This document shows positions 6,218-15,355 of a stretch of DNA of 64,000 bases, piece by piece. Each line of letters opens with the position of its first letter. Position 1 is the first letter of the stretch. Source of the stretch: Ruminococcus sp. GTDB taxonomy: Bacteria; Bacillota; Clostridia; Oscillospirales; Ruminococcaceae. The position numbers and the translations under genes are program-made. The stretch spans positions 1 to 64,000 of the forward strand of contig JAFUTK010000072.1 in assembly GCA_017471405.1 (NCBI GenBank), in the 5' to 3' direction. Under the pieces are notes generated by a model. That model did no database searches, was not told where the DNA came from, and worked only from the letters and a program-made list of their open reading frames with translations.

Positions 6218-8650
6218 ATGTCCATTTTAGCCAGGCTGACGCTGCGTAACATCACCGGCAAGCCGCTGCGCTCCTTTGCGATAATCATAGCGCTTGCGGC
6301 ATCGGCATTTGCGATGCTATTCTGTGTCGGCGGACGAAACGCCCCCGAGCAGGAGCTGCGGCGAACACTTCTAAACTATTACGCCGGCTCCGAGATAGTC
6401 ATTTTCGACAAGGGCGGAGACCTCACGCTGAACGACGCTGATTTCCCCAACGGCACCCGTATGCTCAAGCAGTCGGCGGTCGAGGCTACCGCCAAGTGCG
6501 CAAACGGAGAATACGCTGTCAGGGCGGCGTATATGGATACCGAGCTTTCGGGGAAAATGGGTATGACCGACACCGACCTTGACCTTGTAAACGGCACATA
6601 TATCTCGGCTGCCTTTGCTCAGAAGGCCGGGCTCTCCGTCGGAGACGAGATAACCTTAGAGAGCGAGGAGGGCTCCCCCGTTTCCGTTAAGATAACCGCC
6701 GTCAGCGAGGACAAGTTCCTCCGCCGCAGCACCACCACAGTGCTGACGAACCTTGACAACATCAAAACGCTGGGAGGCTTTACCGGCAGCGGCATCAAGT
6801 CCGCCTATGTGGACGTCCCCGACGAAACGGACGTAACGGCTCTGTCAAAGGAGCTGACCGAAAAATACGCCGAGAAGGAATACATCATCAATCCGATGCT
6901 GACTGACGAGATACTGGAGCAGGCAAGATCGCAGACGCTGGTGTTCTATCTGATATTCGCGGTCATACTGCTGATGACCCTCTTCCTGACATTCTCTATG
7001 TCCAGGCATATCGCCAACGAGAGGATAGCCGTTATCGGCACTCTGCGCAGCTTGGGAGGAAGCATTCCCAAGACCTCCTGGATACTTCTCACCGAGAGCA
7101 CCGTTTACGGCGTCATCGGCGGAGTGCTGGGGGCGATAGGCTATCTGCTGGCAGGCAACTTTGCCATCGGCGTAATGTTCGGCTGGAACGAAGAGGGCTG
7201 GAGCATTCCCTTCATCGCCTATCTTCTGGCAGTAGTGATGACGGTGCTTATCCAGCTCATCTGCCAGTCCAGTGCTCTGATAAAGGCGGTAAGAACACCG
7301 GTGCGGGACATCATATTCTCCTCCCGGGAGACGGCTTACGTGATAAGCGTGAAGAAGCACATCATCGGAGCTGTGATGTTAGCATTGGGCATCGTTCTCG
7401 GAATGATCTCCGAGGATATCGTTATGAGCATTGCCGCCATTGCTCTCATCTGCGTGGGCGGAGTGATGGTGCTGCCCATAGTGCTGAAGCTTATCTCAAA
7501 GGTGTTTGCGAAGCTCTTCGGCTTGCTGGGAATGCCCACCGCCAAGCTGGCGGCGAATGAGAGCTCCCACAAGAAGAGCTCGGTTGCCAGCACCCAGCTG
7601 ACCTTTGTGGCCCTGGCGATAACTGCGGCGATATTCATCACCTCCGAATCCATAGCTAAAATTTACGAGGCTAACATCTATCACTTTGATGCGCGTATAG
7701 GCAACGGTTTCTCAGAAGAGCAGGTAGAGAAAATACTCTCTATTCCCGGCATCACCGACAGCCAGTGCCTTTCGGTAGCAATGCTCAACGCTGAGATAAA
7801 CGGCAGCAATAAGCGTATGATAGAGGTAACACCCTATGATGATTTCAGGCTGTTCACAAGCCTGCACATATCCGGCAGTGAGCCGGCGGACGATGAGATC
7901 TATATAGGTGACAGCTTTGCAAAGCGTATGAACATAAGCGTGGGCGATACCATAAAGGTGCTGGACTGCGATGATACTATACTCAACGAGGACGGCACCG
8001 AGGAGCACCCGGTCTACAGCTTTAAGGTCAAGGGAATGTGCGACGCCGGAGACTTTTACGTTGACACGTTAGTGGTCAGCAAGAGCTGGTACAGAGAGAA
8101 TATGAATGAATACGTCGATTATATCTATGTGAACCTCGAGTCAAAGGACTCCGCCGATTCGCTCATCAAGGAGCTTGACAAGCGTGTGCGCAATGCGGAG
8201 CTTATCACTAAAGAGGAGCTGCTCCGTCAGGACGATGAGGACAAAGCACAGCTTATGACTATCCTCTACGGCATCACCGCCATAGGCTGTGTACTGGCGC
8301 TGCTGGGCTCTGTCAGCAACGCGGTCATAGGCTTTGAGCAGTCCAAGCGCAAATACGCGGTGCTCCACTCCGTAGCGGCCAGCAAAAAGAAGCTCTGCAA
8401 GCTGATACTTTTAGAGACGCTCTTCTCCGCTGTGACAGCGGGCTGTCTGGCACTGCTCACCGGAATAATGCTGGCGGCGATGATAAAGAACACAATGATA
8501 GCCATCGGACTGGGTGTCGAGATCTTTTACGATATACCTCTGACGCTTATGTTCATCGGGGTACTGACTGTGCTGCTACTGCTGGCGGCGGTAAAGCCCA
8601 TACTCTCACTGAGAAAGATGAACACAGCCGCAGAGCTGAAATACGAATAA
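6218..8650 (+). CDS. ABC transporter permease, FtsX/MacB-type
   Basis: A large permease of about 810 residues with two FtsX-type domains. There is one N-terminal helix (after the LTLRNITGKPLRSFAIIIAL start), an extracytoplasmic region, a three-helix block around residues 235-345, further helices near 380-425, another helix near 460 (STQLTFVALAITAAIFI), a second extracellular region, and a final three-helix block in the last 130 residues. SRHIANERIAVIGTLRSLGGS is the coupling segment seen in FtsX proteins. Such permeases work with a LolD/MacB-type ATPase, often in peptide export, antimicrobial peptide resistance or sensing. I chose ATG 6218, preceded by GGGTAGGGA, over an in-frame ATG at 6200 that precedes that site. 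The ATPase gene follows 13 nt later. Confidence 0.88.
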   Translation: MSILARLTLRNITGKPLRSFAIIIALAASAFAMLFCVGGRNAPEQELRRTLLNYYAGSEIVIFDKGGDLTLNDADFPNGTRMLKQSAVEATAKCANGEYAVRAAYMDTELSGKMGMTDTDLDLVNGTYISAAFAQKAGLSVGDEITLESEEGSPVSVKITAVSEDKFLRRSTTTVLTNLDNIKTLGGFTGSGIKSAYVDVPDETDVTALSKELTEKYAEKEYIINPMLTDEILEQARSQTLVFYLIFAVILLMTLFLTFSMSRHIANERIAVIGTLRSLGGSIPKTSWILLTESTVYGVIGGVLGAIGYLLAGNFAIGVMFGWNEEGWSIPFIAYLLAVVMTVLIQLICQSSALIKAVRTPVRDIIFSSRETAYVISVKKHIIGAVMLALGIVLGMISEDIVMSIAAIALICVGGVMVLPIVLKLISKVFAKLFGLLGMPTAKLAANESSHKKSSVASTQLTFVALAITAAIFITSESIAKIYEANIYHFDARIGNGFSEEQVEKILSIPGITDSQCLSVAMLNAEINGSNKRMIEVTPYDDFRLFTSLHISGSEPADDEIYIGDSFAKRMNISVGDTIKVLDCDDTILNEDGTEEHPVYSFKVKGMCDAGDFYVDTLVVSKSWYRENMNEYVDYIYVNLESKDSADSLIKELDKRVRNAELITKEELLRQDDEDKAQLMTILYGITAIGCVLALLGSVSNAVIGFEQSKRKYAVLHSVAASKKKLCKLILLETLFSAVTAGCLALLTGIMLAAMIKNTMIAIGLGVEIFYDIPLTLMFIGVLTVLLLLAAVKPILSLRKMNTAAELKYE

Positions 8651-8663
8651 CGGAGGAAATGAT

Positions 8664-9344
8664 ATGAACAATGTTATAGAGATAAGCGACCTTAAAAAGC
8701 GTTTTGGCTTCGGCGAAAACGAAGCCCTCATATTCGACGGCGCAGCACTCTCCATAGAGAAAGGCAGCTTTGTTTCCCTGACGGGTGCCTCCGGCAGCGG
8801 CAAGTCCACCCTGCTCTACCTTATCGGCGGGCTGGACCGGGACTTCACCGGAGATATCCGCATCGGCGGCAAGAGCATCACCGGCATGAACGACAGCCAG
8901 CTCTCGGAGATGCGCTCCTTCAAGCTCGCCTATGTGTTCCAGTTCTACAATCTGGTGGCTAATCTGACGGTGGAGGAAAATATCCTGCTGCCCATCGAGC
9001 TCTCCGGCAGAAAGGTCAAGGACTACAAACAGAAGCTTGACGAGCTGCTTGAGCTGACAGGGCTTTCCTCCAAGCGCTGCAGCTACCCCTCGCAGCTTTC
9101 GGGCGGCCAGCAGCAGCGCTGCGCCATAGCCAGAGCAGTGCTCACCGAGCCTGAGATACTCTTAGCCGACGAGCCCACCGGAAACCTCGACAAGGCCTCC
9201 GGCGAAGAGGTAATGAAGCTGTTCCGCGAGCTGAACGAGAAAAAAGGCATTACTATTCTACAGGTGACCCACTCGGAGGAGTGCGCCGCCTACGGCAACC
9301 GGATAGTAAAGCTTTTCGACCACAGGCTTGAAGATGCTCAATGA
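8664..9344 (+). CDS. ABC transporter ATP-binding protein (LolD/MacB type)
   Basis: A 226-residue ABC ATPase partner of the preceding permease. Walker A GASGSGKST at residues 41-49, Q-loop QFYN near 93, signature LSGGQQQR at 145-152, Walker B ILLADE at 165-170 with the following PTGNLD D-loop, and a switch His in VTHSEECA. Length and the YLIGGLD segment fit the subfamily that pairs with FtsX-type permeases. RBS GGAGG before ATG 8664. A hairpin follows the gene before the regulator, which may lower expression of the two-component genes relative to the transporter. Confidence 0.93.
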   Translation: MNNVIEISDLKKRFGFGENEALIFDGAALSIEKGSFVSLTGASGSGKSTLLYLIGGLDRDFTGDIRIGGKSITGMNDSQLSEMRSFKLAYVFQFYNLVANLTVEENILLPIELSGRKVKDYKQKLDELLELTGLSSKRCSYPSQLSGGQQQRCAIARAVLTEPEILLADEPTGNLDKASGEEVMKLFRELNEKKGITILQVTHSEECAAYGNRIVKLFDHRLEDAQ

Positions 9345-9360
9345 ATGTGCTATAATAACA

Positions 9361-9395
9361 GTGAGCCGTTATGAGCGGCTCACTGACTTGTTTTA
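9361..9395 (+). terminator. hairpin between transporter and regulator genes (possible attenuator)
   Basis: GTGAGCCG (9361-9368) pairs with CGGCTCAC (9376-9383), followed by TGACTTGTTTTA. The weak T-run suggests partial termination inside the operon. Confidence 0.55.
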
Positions 9396-9410
9396 TGGGG
9401 AGGGATAGCT

Positions 9411-10118
9411 GTGAGGATAGCGGTCTGTGACGACGACAAGGTATTCGCGCCAGCTCTACGCGAGCGGCTGGAGGCTATCGGCGGGCTTGATATGCTGGTG
9501 ACCGTTTTCAATAGTGGCAGCGAGCTTGTCCGGGCAGTTGAAGCCGGCGACCCTCTCGATGCTGTTTTTCTCGATATCGAGATGCCCGGTCTCGACGGGC
9601 TGGAGGCGGCGAAAAAGCTGCGCTCCCGGGGAAGTGAGCTCCAGGTCATATTTCTCACCAGCCACACCGAGCTTGCAATGGAGGGCTACGAGGTGGACGC
9701 CCTGCGCTTTCTCCCCAAGGACTGCTCCGACAGAAAGCTCGTTGATGCATTGGAGGCCGTAAAGCGGGAGCTGAAAATAAAGCCCAACGTAATCATCAGG
9801 CAGCATGGCGAGGAAACGGTCATTCCCCCGGACGATATTATCCTTGCGGAGTCGGACAACAACAACGTCACCTTTGTGACATTAAATGGCTGCATCAGCG
9901 CACGAATGAAGCTGACCGAGGCGCTGGTGCTTTTGGAGGGAGCCTCACAGGATTTTGTGAGGGTGCACCGCTGTATCATCGTAAACCTGCGGCACGTCAA
10001 AAAATACAGCGCCAAAGAGATACTTCTCGACAGCGGCGAGACCGTTCCCGTCAGCAAGGGCTATGCCGGAGAGTTCAGGCAGAGGATGCTGGGCTTTCTG
10101 CGGCTGAGTGCCAGATAG
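9411..10118 (+). CDS. LytTR-family response regulator
   Basis: A 235-residue regulator with an N-terminal receiver domain (acidic pocket CDDD at residues 6-9, phospho-acceptor Asp55 in AVFLDIEMPG, Thr/Lys region FLTSH...LPKDC) and a C-terminal LytTR DNA-binding domain from about residue 130 (ESDNNNVTFVTLNG, RVHRCIIVNLRHVKKY, VPVSKGY). Starts with GTG at 9411 after GGGGAGGGA. It probably controls the transporter operon through the direct repeats at 6122-6151; this is inferred from the site architecture and co-location. The histidine kinase gene begins right after its stop. Confidence 0.92.
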   Translation: MRIAVCDDDKVFAPALRERLEAIGGLDMLVTVFNSGSELVRAVEAGDPLDAVFLDIEMPGLDGLEAAKKLRSRGSELQVIFLTSHTELAMEGYEVDALRFLPKDCSDRKLVDALEAVKRELKIKPNVIIRQHGEETVIPPDDIILAESDNNNVTFVTLNGCISARMKLTEALVLLEGASQDFVRVHRCIIVNLRHVKKYSAKEILLDSGETVPVSKGYAGEFRQRMLGFLRLSAR

Positions 10119-10128
10119 GGGGCGGGGG

Positions 10129-11448
10129 ATGAAGCTGTTTATTATCCTGCTGTATGCTTTGGCGGGCTTTGTCAACACCTTTGGCTGCTGCTATATGATG
10201 CGCTTTGTCTACCGCTGGAAGATTAGGAGCTTTGCGCTGTTCAGCCTTTTGATGAGCCTGCCTACTCTGCTGTGGGCTCTTGTCCCTGCCCTTATGGGGC
10301 GGGCAGTTCCCGGCATCGACGAACATCTTATGGCGGCGGTATATATCCCGGTGATATGGCTTGCTGTTACCGACCGCTCGGTCAGGAGCCTTGCGGCCTC
10401 AGCCTCGGGGTATATTTTCGCGGCATACATTTCCATAATTATGACCTACCCCGTAAATCTACTGATAAGCCTTTTCAAAGGGGACGGCCGGCTGCAAAGC
10501 ATTGTCATAATGCTTTCGGGAAGTGTTGTCTCGCTGCTGCTGGTCATATTCATCGGGCGCATTGCCAGGAGCAGCATCTCAGAGCCTATGTCCGTAGGGA
10601 ACGTGATATTCATCGGTCTGCTGGCTTTCTTTACAGGAGATCTGCTGACAATGTCGGTGCCTGATGCCACAAGTCAGATGAGCAGCAATGAGATGATAAA
10701 TGCCGCGGCAATGTCGCTGCTGGCGCTGGCCTTCATCGTAATCTCTGTGCTGATGAACGTCAAGCTAACTGAAAGCCGCTATTACAGCACCTTAAACAGC
10801 GTCAACGAGAGCTACTTAAACTCCCAGAAGGACTATTACGAGATGAAGCAGCACTCTGACACCGAGATACGCCGCATCCGCCACGATATGAAAAACCACC
10901 TGATCTGCATAAGAGACCTGGCGGCTAAGGGTAAATATGAGGAGCTGGAAAGCTATATTGATGAGATATCCTCCGCCGTCAGCGAGGCGGCAAGCCTTAT
11001 CCACACCGGCAGCGGGATAATAGATGCCATCGTCAACGAGAAGGCGGCGCTGGCAAAGAAGGCACACGTCCGTTTCGAGTGGGAGGGAACAGTCAGCGGG
11101 CTGAACATCTCGGCGGTGGACAGCTGCACGCTGGTCTCAAATCTTCTGGACAACGCGCTGGAGGCCTGCGACAAGGTTGACGTTGACAAGAGGTACATCC
11201 TTCTAAGCTTTAGGCGCAGCGAGCATTTTATCCTGATGAGCTGCGAGAACTCAGCTGCCAGAGTGGTGGAGCTGTCCGACGGCAGACCTCTCTCCACCAA
11301 ATCGAACAAATTTGAGCATGGTTTCGGGCTGGAAAATATCGAGCGCTGCGTAAAAAAATACGGCGGGCATCTTGATCTTTCAAGCTATGAAGGCGAGAAT
11401 AGCGCGGTATTCATTGCTGAGGCGGTGTTCCCTTTGGAGATGGATTAG
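10129..11448 (+). CDS. GHKL sensor histidine kinase (AgrC-like)
   Basis: About 439 residues: six or so membrane helices in the first 200 residues, a linker coiled coil (SYLNSQKDYYEMKQHSDTEI), the phospho-acceptor motif IRRIRHDMKNHL, and a GHKL ATPase domain with the N-box LVSNLLDNALEAC and the glycine segment HGFGLENIERCVKKYGG. This is the layout of AgrC-type kinases that sense peptides together with a LytTR regulator. I prefer ATG 10129, preceded by the purine-rich AGGGGGCGGGGG, over an upstream in-frame GTG at 10108 that overlaps the regulator gene. Likely cognate kinase of the regulator. No precursor peptide gene was seen nearby. Confidence 0.9.
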   Translation: MKLFIILLYALAGFVNTFGCCYMMRFVYRWKIRSFALFSLLMSLPTLLWALVPALMGRAVPGIDEHLMAAVYIPVIWLAVTDRSVRSLAASASGYIFAAYISIIMTYPVNLLISLFKGDGRLQSIVIMLSGSVVSLLLVIFIGRIARSSISEPMSVGNVIFIGLLAFFTGDLLTMSVPDATSQMSSNEMINAAAMSLLALAFIVISVLMNVKLTESRYYSTLNSVNESYLNSQKDYYEMKQHSDTEIRRIRHDMKNHLICIRDLAAKGKYEELESYIDEISSAVSEAASLIHTGSGIIDAIVNEKAALAKKAHVRFEWEGTVSGLNISAVDSCTLVSNLLDNALEACDKVDVDKRYILLSFRRSEHFILMSCENSAARVVELSDGRPLSTKSNKFEHGFGLENIERCVKKYGGHLDLSSYEGENSAVFIAEAVFPLEMD

Positions 11449-11575
11449 CGCAGTCCTCCCGCCTCACCCTATGGAATGCGAGCGCCTACGGTTACAGTAC
11501 GGGCAGGCATCATTCGCGGAACATAGGACACACGCCCGCAAAAGCGGCAGCGACCGACGGGAGCGCAGCGCGGAA
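11449..11575. other. GC-rich non-coding spacer
   Basis: No supported gene. The stretch is rich in CGC, GCG and short inverted words (GGGAGCGCAGCGCGG) and resembles in texture the longer spacer at 42761-43150. No T-run follows that would clearly end the kinase transcript. Confidence 0.4.
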
Positions 11576-11612
11576 TAAAAAAGGTATCCCCCGCCCTGTG
11601 GCGGAAGATACC
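11576..11612 (-). terminator. terminator of the dCMP deaminase gene
   Basis: GGTATC...CCGCC / GGCGG...GATACC stem at 11583-11612, with a run of A on the plus strand at 11576-11582 that gives the U-tract on the minus strand. Confidence 0.85.
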
Positions 11613-11623
11613 CCTGACAATTA

Positions 11624-12103
11624 TTATACCGAAAGCTCAACTTTTCTTCCCGTCGGGACATATTGACGGAGCTTTACGCCAGAGAGACCAAACATCATTT
11701 TTGATGCCTTGACGCCGTCAGTGTCGGCGTATTTGTCCTCCCAGTAGACGACCTCCTTGATGCCCGTCTGGATAATGGCCTTGGCACATTCGTTGCAGGG
11801 AAAGAGAGAGACATATATCCTGGCGTTTTTCAGGCTTCCTGTGGAGCGGTTGAGTATGGCGTTGAGCTCTGCGTGGCAGACGTAGGGGTACTTGGTGTCG
11901 AGGAACGCACCCTCGCGCTCCCAGGGCATCTCATCGTCATTACAGCCGGTGGGCATACCGTTATAGCCTACCGAGAGGATCTTGTTCTCGTCCGAGACAA
12001 TGCAGGCGCCGACCTGTGTGTTGTTGTCCTTGCTCCTTCCCGCAGAAAGCAAAGCGATGCCCATAAAGTATTCGTCCCAGCTTAAATAATCCTGACGCTT
12101 CAT
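11624..12103 (-). CDS. comEB: dCMP deaminase (ComEB family)
   Basis: A zinc-dependent cytidine/deoxycytidylate deaminase of 159 residues that converts dCMP to dUMP for thymidylate supply. Zinc ligands are in CHAELNAIL (His and catalytic Glu) and PCNECAKAI (two Cys). SKDNNTQVGACIV, GYNGMPTG and the C-terminal KMMFGLSGVKL are typical of dCMP deaminase rather than tRNA deaminase. The frame is open upstream for 23 further codons, but GGAGG lies 7-8 nt before ATG 12103 (MKRQDYLSWDEYFM), so that is the start. A TTGCTT-17-TATACT promoter lies upstream. Monocistronic. Confidence 0.93.
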   Translation of the reverse strand: MKRQDYLSWDEYFMGIALLSAGRSKDNNTQVGACIVSDENKILSVGYNGMPTGCNDDEMPWEREGAFLDTKYPYVCHAELNAILNRSTGSLKNARIYVSLFPCNECAKAIIQTGIKEVVYWEDKYADTDGVKASKMMFGLSGVKLRQYVPTGRKVELSV

Positions 12104-12135
12104 AAAGAAAGCCTCCTTCATATCCATTTTATTAT

Positions 12136-12164
12136 AGTATAGCACAAAACGCCACAATAAGCAA
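12136..12164 (-). promoter_or_regulatory. promoter of the dCMP deaminase gene
   Basis: Minus strand TTGCTT (12159-12164), 17 nt, TATACT (12136-12141); an overlapping TATAAT lies 5 nt further downstream. Confidence 0.65.
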
Positions 12165-12223
12165 TAGCCCACGCCGGGATTTCATACAAATAAACGGAAA
12201 GAAAAAATTTTTTCCAAAAAGGC

Positions 12224-12252
12224 TTGACGAATGGATAAAGTAACGCTATAAT
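12224..12252 (+). promoter_or_regulatory. promoter of acpP
   Basis: TTGACG (12224-12229), 17 nt, TATAAT (12247-12252), about 50 nt upstream of the AGGAGGGG ribosome binding site. Confidence 0.85.
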
Positions 12253-12310
12253 ATCAGTATAGTACAGCCGGAAGGGCGAAAATGTTTATTTCAATTCAGG
12301 AGGGGTCGGT

Positions 12311-12547
12311 ATGATTTTTGATAGGATTTGTCAGATCATCGCAGAGCAGCTGGACATCGAAGCAGAGGATATCAAGATGGAATCGTCTATTCAGGACGAT
12401 CTCAACGCTGATTCTCTGGATGTTATGGAGGTCGCTATGGCGGTCGGAGATGAATATGACATTGAGATCACAGAGGACGAGCTCGACGAGATAAAGACAG
12501 TCGGCGATATCGTAAGATACATCGAAGCCGCAACGAGCGAAGACTGA
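12311..12547 (+). CDS. acpP: acyl carrier protein
   Basis: A 78-residue acidic carrier protein. LNADSLDVMEVAMAV carries the phosphopantetheine attachment Ser35 within the DSL motif. The helix II/III sequence (DEYDIEITEDELDEIKTVGDIV) is typical of the fatty-acid synthase acyl carrier protein. It shuttles acyl intermediates in the cytoplasm. AGGAGGGG precedes ATG 12311. It has its own promoter and terminator, so it is transcribed alone rather than with a fab cluster. Confidence 0.95.
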   Translation: MIFDRICQIIAEQLDIEAEDIKMESSIQDDLNADSLDVMEVAMAVGDEYDIEITEDELDEIKTVGDIVRYIEAATSED

Positions 12548-12559
12548 AATGCATATTGA

Positions 12560-12585
12560 GCCTCTGCTCCCGCAGAGGCTTTTTT
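12560..12585 (+). terminator. terminator of acpP
   Basis: GCCTCTGC-TCCC-GCAGAGGC hairpin (12560-12579) followed by TTTTTT. Confidence 0.93.
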
Positions 12586-12634
12586 CACTAGAGAGAAAAT
12601 TTTGGAGAACACGCAAAAACGAAAGGAGAACAAA

Positions 12635-13723
12635 ATGAAAAGACTTTTCACTTCTGTCGTCAGTCTGGTGACGGCGCTGACAATGCTCACCGCCTGCGGC
12701 GGCAGCGACAGCTCCGGAGACACGTCTAAGACTGAGACCACTACCACCACCCAGAGCTCACAGGCAGACGAGACTACCACAACCACCACGGCTGCCCCAG
12801 CCGATAGCTCAGCTCCCGATGAGAGCTCGCAGGCGGAGCCGGAACAGACCTCGAGCATCACCCCGATGATGTGGGAGATCACCGGTGAGAACGGCGCTAA
12901 AATCACTATGATAGGCGCTATGCACGCCCTCAAGGAGGACGCCTATCCGCTGCCAAAGAAGATAACCGACGCCCTTGACGAGGCCGATATCCTTGCCATT
13001 GAGTGCAATGTCACAAACATCACCGACAATCTCGCTCTCCAGCTGGAACAGCTGAAGAATATGTACTACGAGGACGACGACTCGCTGAAGAACCACCTCT
13101 CCCCGGAGGTCTACGAGGGCATTACCCAGTTTGCAAAAGATTGCGGTAGCAGTCTGGCGCTATATGAACGCTGCAAGCCTTGGGTCATCTCTTCCCTGCT
13201 GGAGCAGCTGGCTATGAACCAGACCGACCTGAACGCCGGTCTTGGCTTCGACAGCAATCTCACCGAGATGGCACAGGACGCCGGCAAGGAAATTTTCGAG
13301 CTGGAGTCGGCAAGTATGCAGATAGAGCTGCTCATTTCCCTGCCGGATAACATCTGCGAGCTGATGATCTCGGAGTACGCCATCGGCAAGGACGAGGTCG
13401 TTAAGGAATACGAGGACACCTACACCGCCTGGTGCAAGGGCGATTACGACTTCTTCGCTGACGGTCTGGACATAGAAAAGGCCAGAGAGACCGCCGCGAA
13501 GGAGGGCATCGAGTTCACAGCCGAGGAAGAGGCACTCTTTGAGGAATACAACAAGCTGATGATATACGACCGTAACGTGGGTATGAGAGACAAGATAAAG
13601 CAGCTTTTGGAGAGCGACAAGAACGTTCTCCTCACCGTCGGGGCCTCACATTTCGTAGGCGACAAGGGCATCGTTGCTCTGCTGGAGGCAGATGGCTACA
13701 CCGTTACAAGGATAGATTACTGA
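12635..13723 (+). CDS. TraB/GumN family lipoprotein
   Basis: A secreted lipoprotein of about 362 residues. It has a signal peptide with lipobox LTAC (Cys near residue 20), then a Ser/Thr-rich linker (TETTTTTQSS, ETTTTTTAAP), then a TraB/GumN domain: ITMIGAMHALKEDAYPLP (GxxH motif), ADILAIECNV, and the C-terminal VLLTVGASHFVGDKGIVALLEADGYTVTRI. Family members are of uncertain function; a metalloprotease-like (Tiki) role has been proposed from the conserved His and Glu residues. I use ATG 12635 with AAGGAG upstream rather than the in-frame TTG at 12602. Membrane-anchored on the outer face. Confidence 0.85.
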   Translation: MKRLFTSVVSLVTALTMLTACGGSDSSGDTSKTETTTTTQSSQADETTTTTTAAPADSSAPDESSQAEPEQTSSITPMMWEITGENGAKITMIGAMHALKEDAYPLPKKITDALDEADILAIECNVTNITDNLALQLEQLKNMYYEDDDSLKNHLSPEVYEGITQFAKDCGSSLALYERCKPWVISSLLEQLAMNQTDLNAGLGFDSNLTEMAQDAGKEIFELESASMQIELLISLPDNICELMISEYAIGKDEVVKEYEDTYTAWCKGDYDFFADGLDIEKARETAAKEGIEFTAEEEALFEEYNKLMIYDRNVGMRDKIKQLLESDKNVLLTVGASHFVGDKGIVALLEADGYTVTRIDY

Positions 13724-13730
13724 TAAATAA

Positions 13731-13760
13731 AAAAGAGCTTCCCGCGGGAGGCTCTTTTTT
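13731..13760. terminator. bidirectional terminator
   Basis: AAAAGAGC (13731-13738) pairs with GCTCTTTT (13751-13758), with an inner CCCGCGGG; a T-run follows on plus and an A-run precedes. The stop codon of the convergent small gene lies in the T-run. Confidence 0.9.
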
Positions 13761-13959
13761 ATTGACTGTTTTCCTGCTGCTCTGCCGATGAGGAATAGGC
13801 ATAGTCGTGGATAATGAGGCTTTCGCCCCTTTCCTCCTCAAGGGTCTTTTCAAGACTGGTGTTTAGCATATATGCCGCAAAGGTCACTCCCAGCACCAGC
13901 AGGCTCAATATGAGAAGTATCCCTATGCGGAATTTGGGCTTTTTGTTTTCAGCTGCCAA
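13759..13959 (-). CDS. small single-pass membrane protein, unknown
   Basis: A 66-residue protein: short basic N-terminus (AAENKKPKFR), one strong hydrophobic helix at about residues 11-31 (IGILLILSLLVLGVTFAAYML), then a charged, Glu-rich and Ser-rich tail. The start would be TTG at 13957-13959 with AAAGGAAAG upstream. No family recognised. It stands alone between the TraB lipoprotein gene and pilT. Codon use and RBS make it plausible, but small size and TTG start leave doubt. Confidence 0.55.
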   Translation of the reverse strand: MAAENKKPKFRIGILLILSLLVLGVTFAAYMLNTSLEKTLEEERGESLIIHDYAYSSSAEQQENSQ

Positions 13960-14080
13960 CTCTGATCTTTCCTTTTCTTATTGGTGTTTATCCTATTATA
14001 ACCTATTATTCTCCTTTTTGCAAGAGGGGGAAAAAAAAACTTCACGAAAAACAATTTCCCGTAAAAGTCATGAGCTGCAA

Positions 14081-14114
14081 AAAGCGCATACTCCCCTGAG
14101 AGAGTATGCGCTTT
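14081..14114 (-). terminator. terminator of pilT
   Basis: AAAGCGCATACTC (14081-14093) pairs with GAGTATGCGCTTT (14102-14114). The minus strand continues into TTTTTGC. Confidence 0.88.
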
Positions 14115-14133
14115 AGTTCTCTTACAAGAGTTA

Positions 14134-15204
14134 TCAGTGAGCGGAAGCGATAAATCTGTTCAGCTCGCCGATGTTGAGGCACTTCTCGATAGCGACCTCC
14201 TTGGTGATCTTCTTCTCCTTAACGAGCTTAGCAAGCTCCTGGTCGAGAGTCTGCATTCCGACGTTCTTACCGGTCTGCATAGCGGAGTTGATAAGGTGAA
14301 CCTTATCGTCACGAATCATAGCCTTGATGTTATCGGTAGCGTTCAGAATTTCGCAGCAAGCGATACGGCTTGTACCGTCAAGAGTACGGCAAAGGGTCTG
14401 TGTGCAGATACCTACCAGTACGGATGCCAGCTGTGTTCTGATCTGATGCTGCTGGTGAGCAGGGAATACGTCGATGATACGGTCAATGGTGGAAGGAGCA
14501 TCGGTGGTATGAAGTGTGCTCATTACAAGGTGTCCGGTTTCAGCGGCGGTAACGGCGGCTTCGATAGTCTCGAAGTCACGCATTTCTCCTACGAGGATGA
14601 TATCCGGGTCCTCACGGAGGGCAGCACGGAGAGCCATAGAGAAGGAGGGTACATCGGGTCCGATCTCTCTCTGGTTTACCATACATCTCTTATGAGCATG
14701 CATGTACTCGATAGGGTCCTCAATGGTGATGATATGAGCGGACTTATGCAGATTAACGTGGTCGATCATAGCGGCCAGTGTAGTAGACTTACCGGAACCG
14801 GTAGGTCCTGTTACGAGGACAAGTCCACGGGGACGCATAACAAACTCAGCCAGAACTGGAGGCAATGAGAGGTCGGTCAGTGTCGGGATATCGTTTCTCA
14901 GAAGACGGATAGCGATAGCGGTATTACCTCTCTGACGGTATACATTGACACGGTGACGGAAGCCTCTAGCCGATACGAATGTAAAGTCGGTATCAATGTG
15001 ATCCTTGATGGACTGGCGCTGCTTATCGGTACACATATCCTCGCAGATCTTGAGGATATCTATCTCGGTCATATCGGGATAGCTTGACAGCTTTCTCAGG
15101 TTACCACCCTGACGAACGATAGGGGGGATACCTACGGTGAAGTGCAGGTCCGAGCAGCCAAGTGCTCTCGACTCATCGAGAATTTTGTTAATATCTACTG
15201 ACAT
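14134..15204 (-). CDS. pilT: type IV pilus retraction ATPase PilT
   Basis: A 356-residue hexameric secretion ATPase of the PilT type, which depolymerises pili and drives twitching. Walker A GPTGSGKST at 133-141, Asp box IEDPIEY near 161-167, Walker B DIILVGEMRD at 201-210, His box GHLVMSTLHT at 224-233. The N-terminal ALGCSDLHFTVGIPPIVRQGG is typical of PilT and the length equals the family norm. The PilT-specific AIRLL region is also seen. It lies 150 nt downstream of pilB on the same strand and is probably co-transcribed. The presence of PilT argues that this is a retractable type IV pilus rather than a simple pseudopilus or competence machine. Confidence 0.95.
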   Translation of the reverse strand: MSVDINKILDESRALGCSDLHFTVGIPPIVRQGGNLRKLSSYPDMTEIDILKICEDMCTDKQRQSIKDHIDTDFTFVSARGFRHRVNVYRQRGNTAIAIRLLRNDIPTLTDLSLPPVLAEFVMRPRGLVLVTGPTGSGKSTTLAAMIDHVNLHKSAHIITIEDPIEYMHAHKRCMVNQREIGPDVPSFSMALRAALREDPDIILVGEMRDFETIEAAVTAAETGHLVMSTLHTTDAPSTIDRIIDVFPAHQQHQIRTQLASVLVGICTQTLCRTLDGTSRIACCEILNATDNIKAMIRDDKVHLINSAMQTGKNVGMQTLDQELAKLVKEKKITKEVAIEKCLNIGELNRFIASAH

Positions 15205-15355
15205 AAGATATTTACCTCCAATATAGTTTTTTATTTTTGTACCGCTGCGGCGTCAGCACACAGACGATAACTGATTTCATTTTTCCCTCGCCGCCAAAGA
15301 CAGCTCGGGGATAGGCGGAAAAAGCAACATCTGACCGAACTGTGGTCTGACTTTG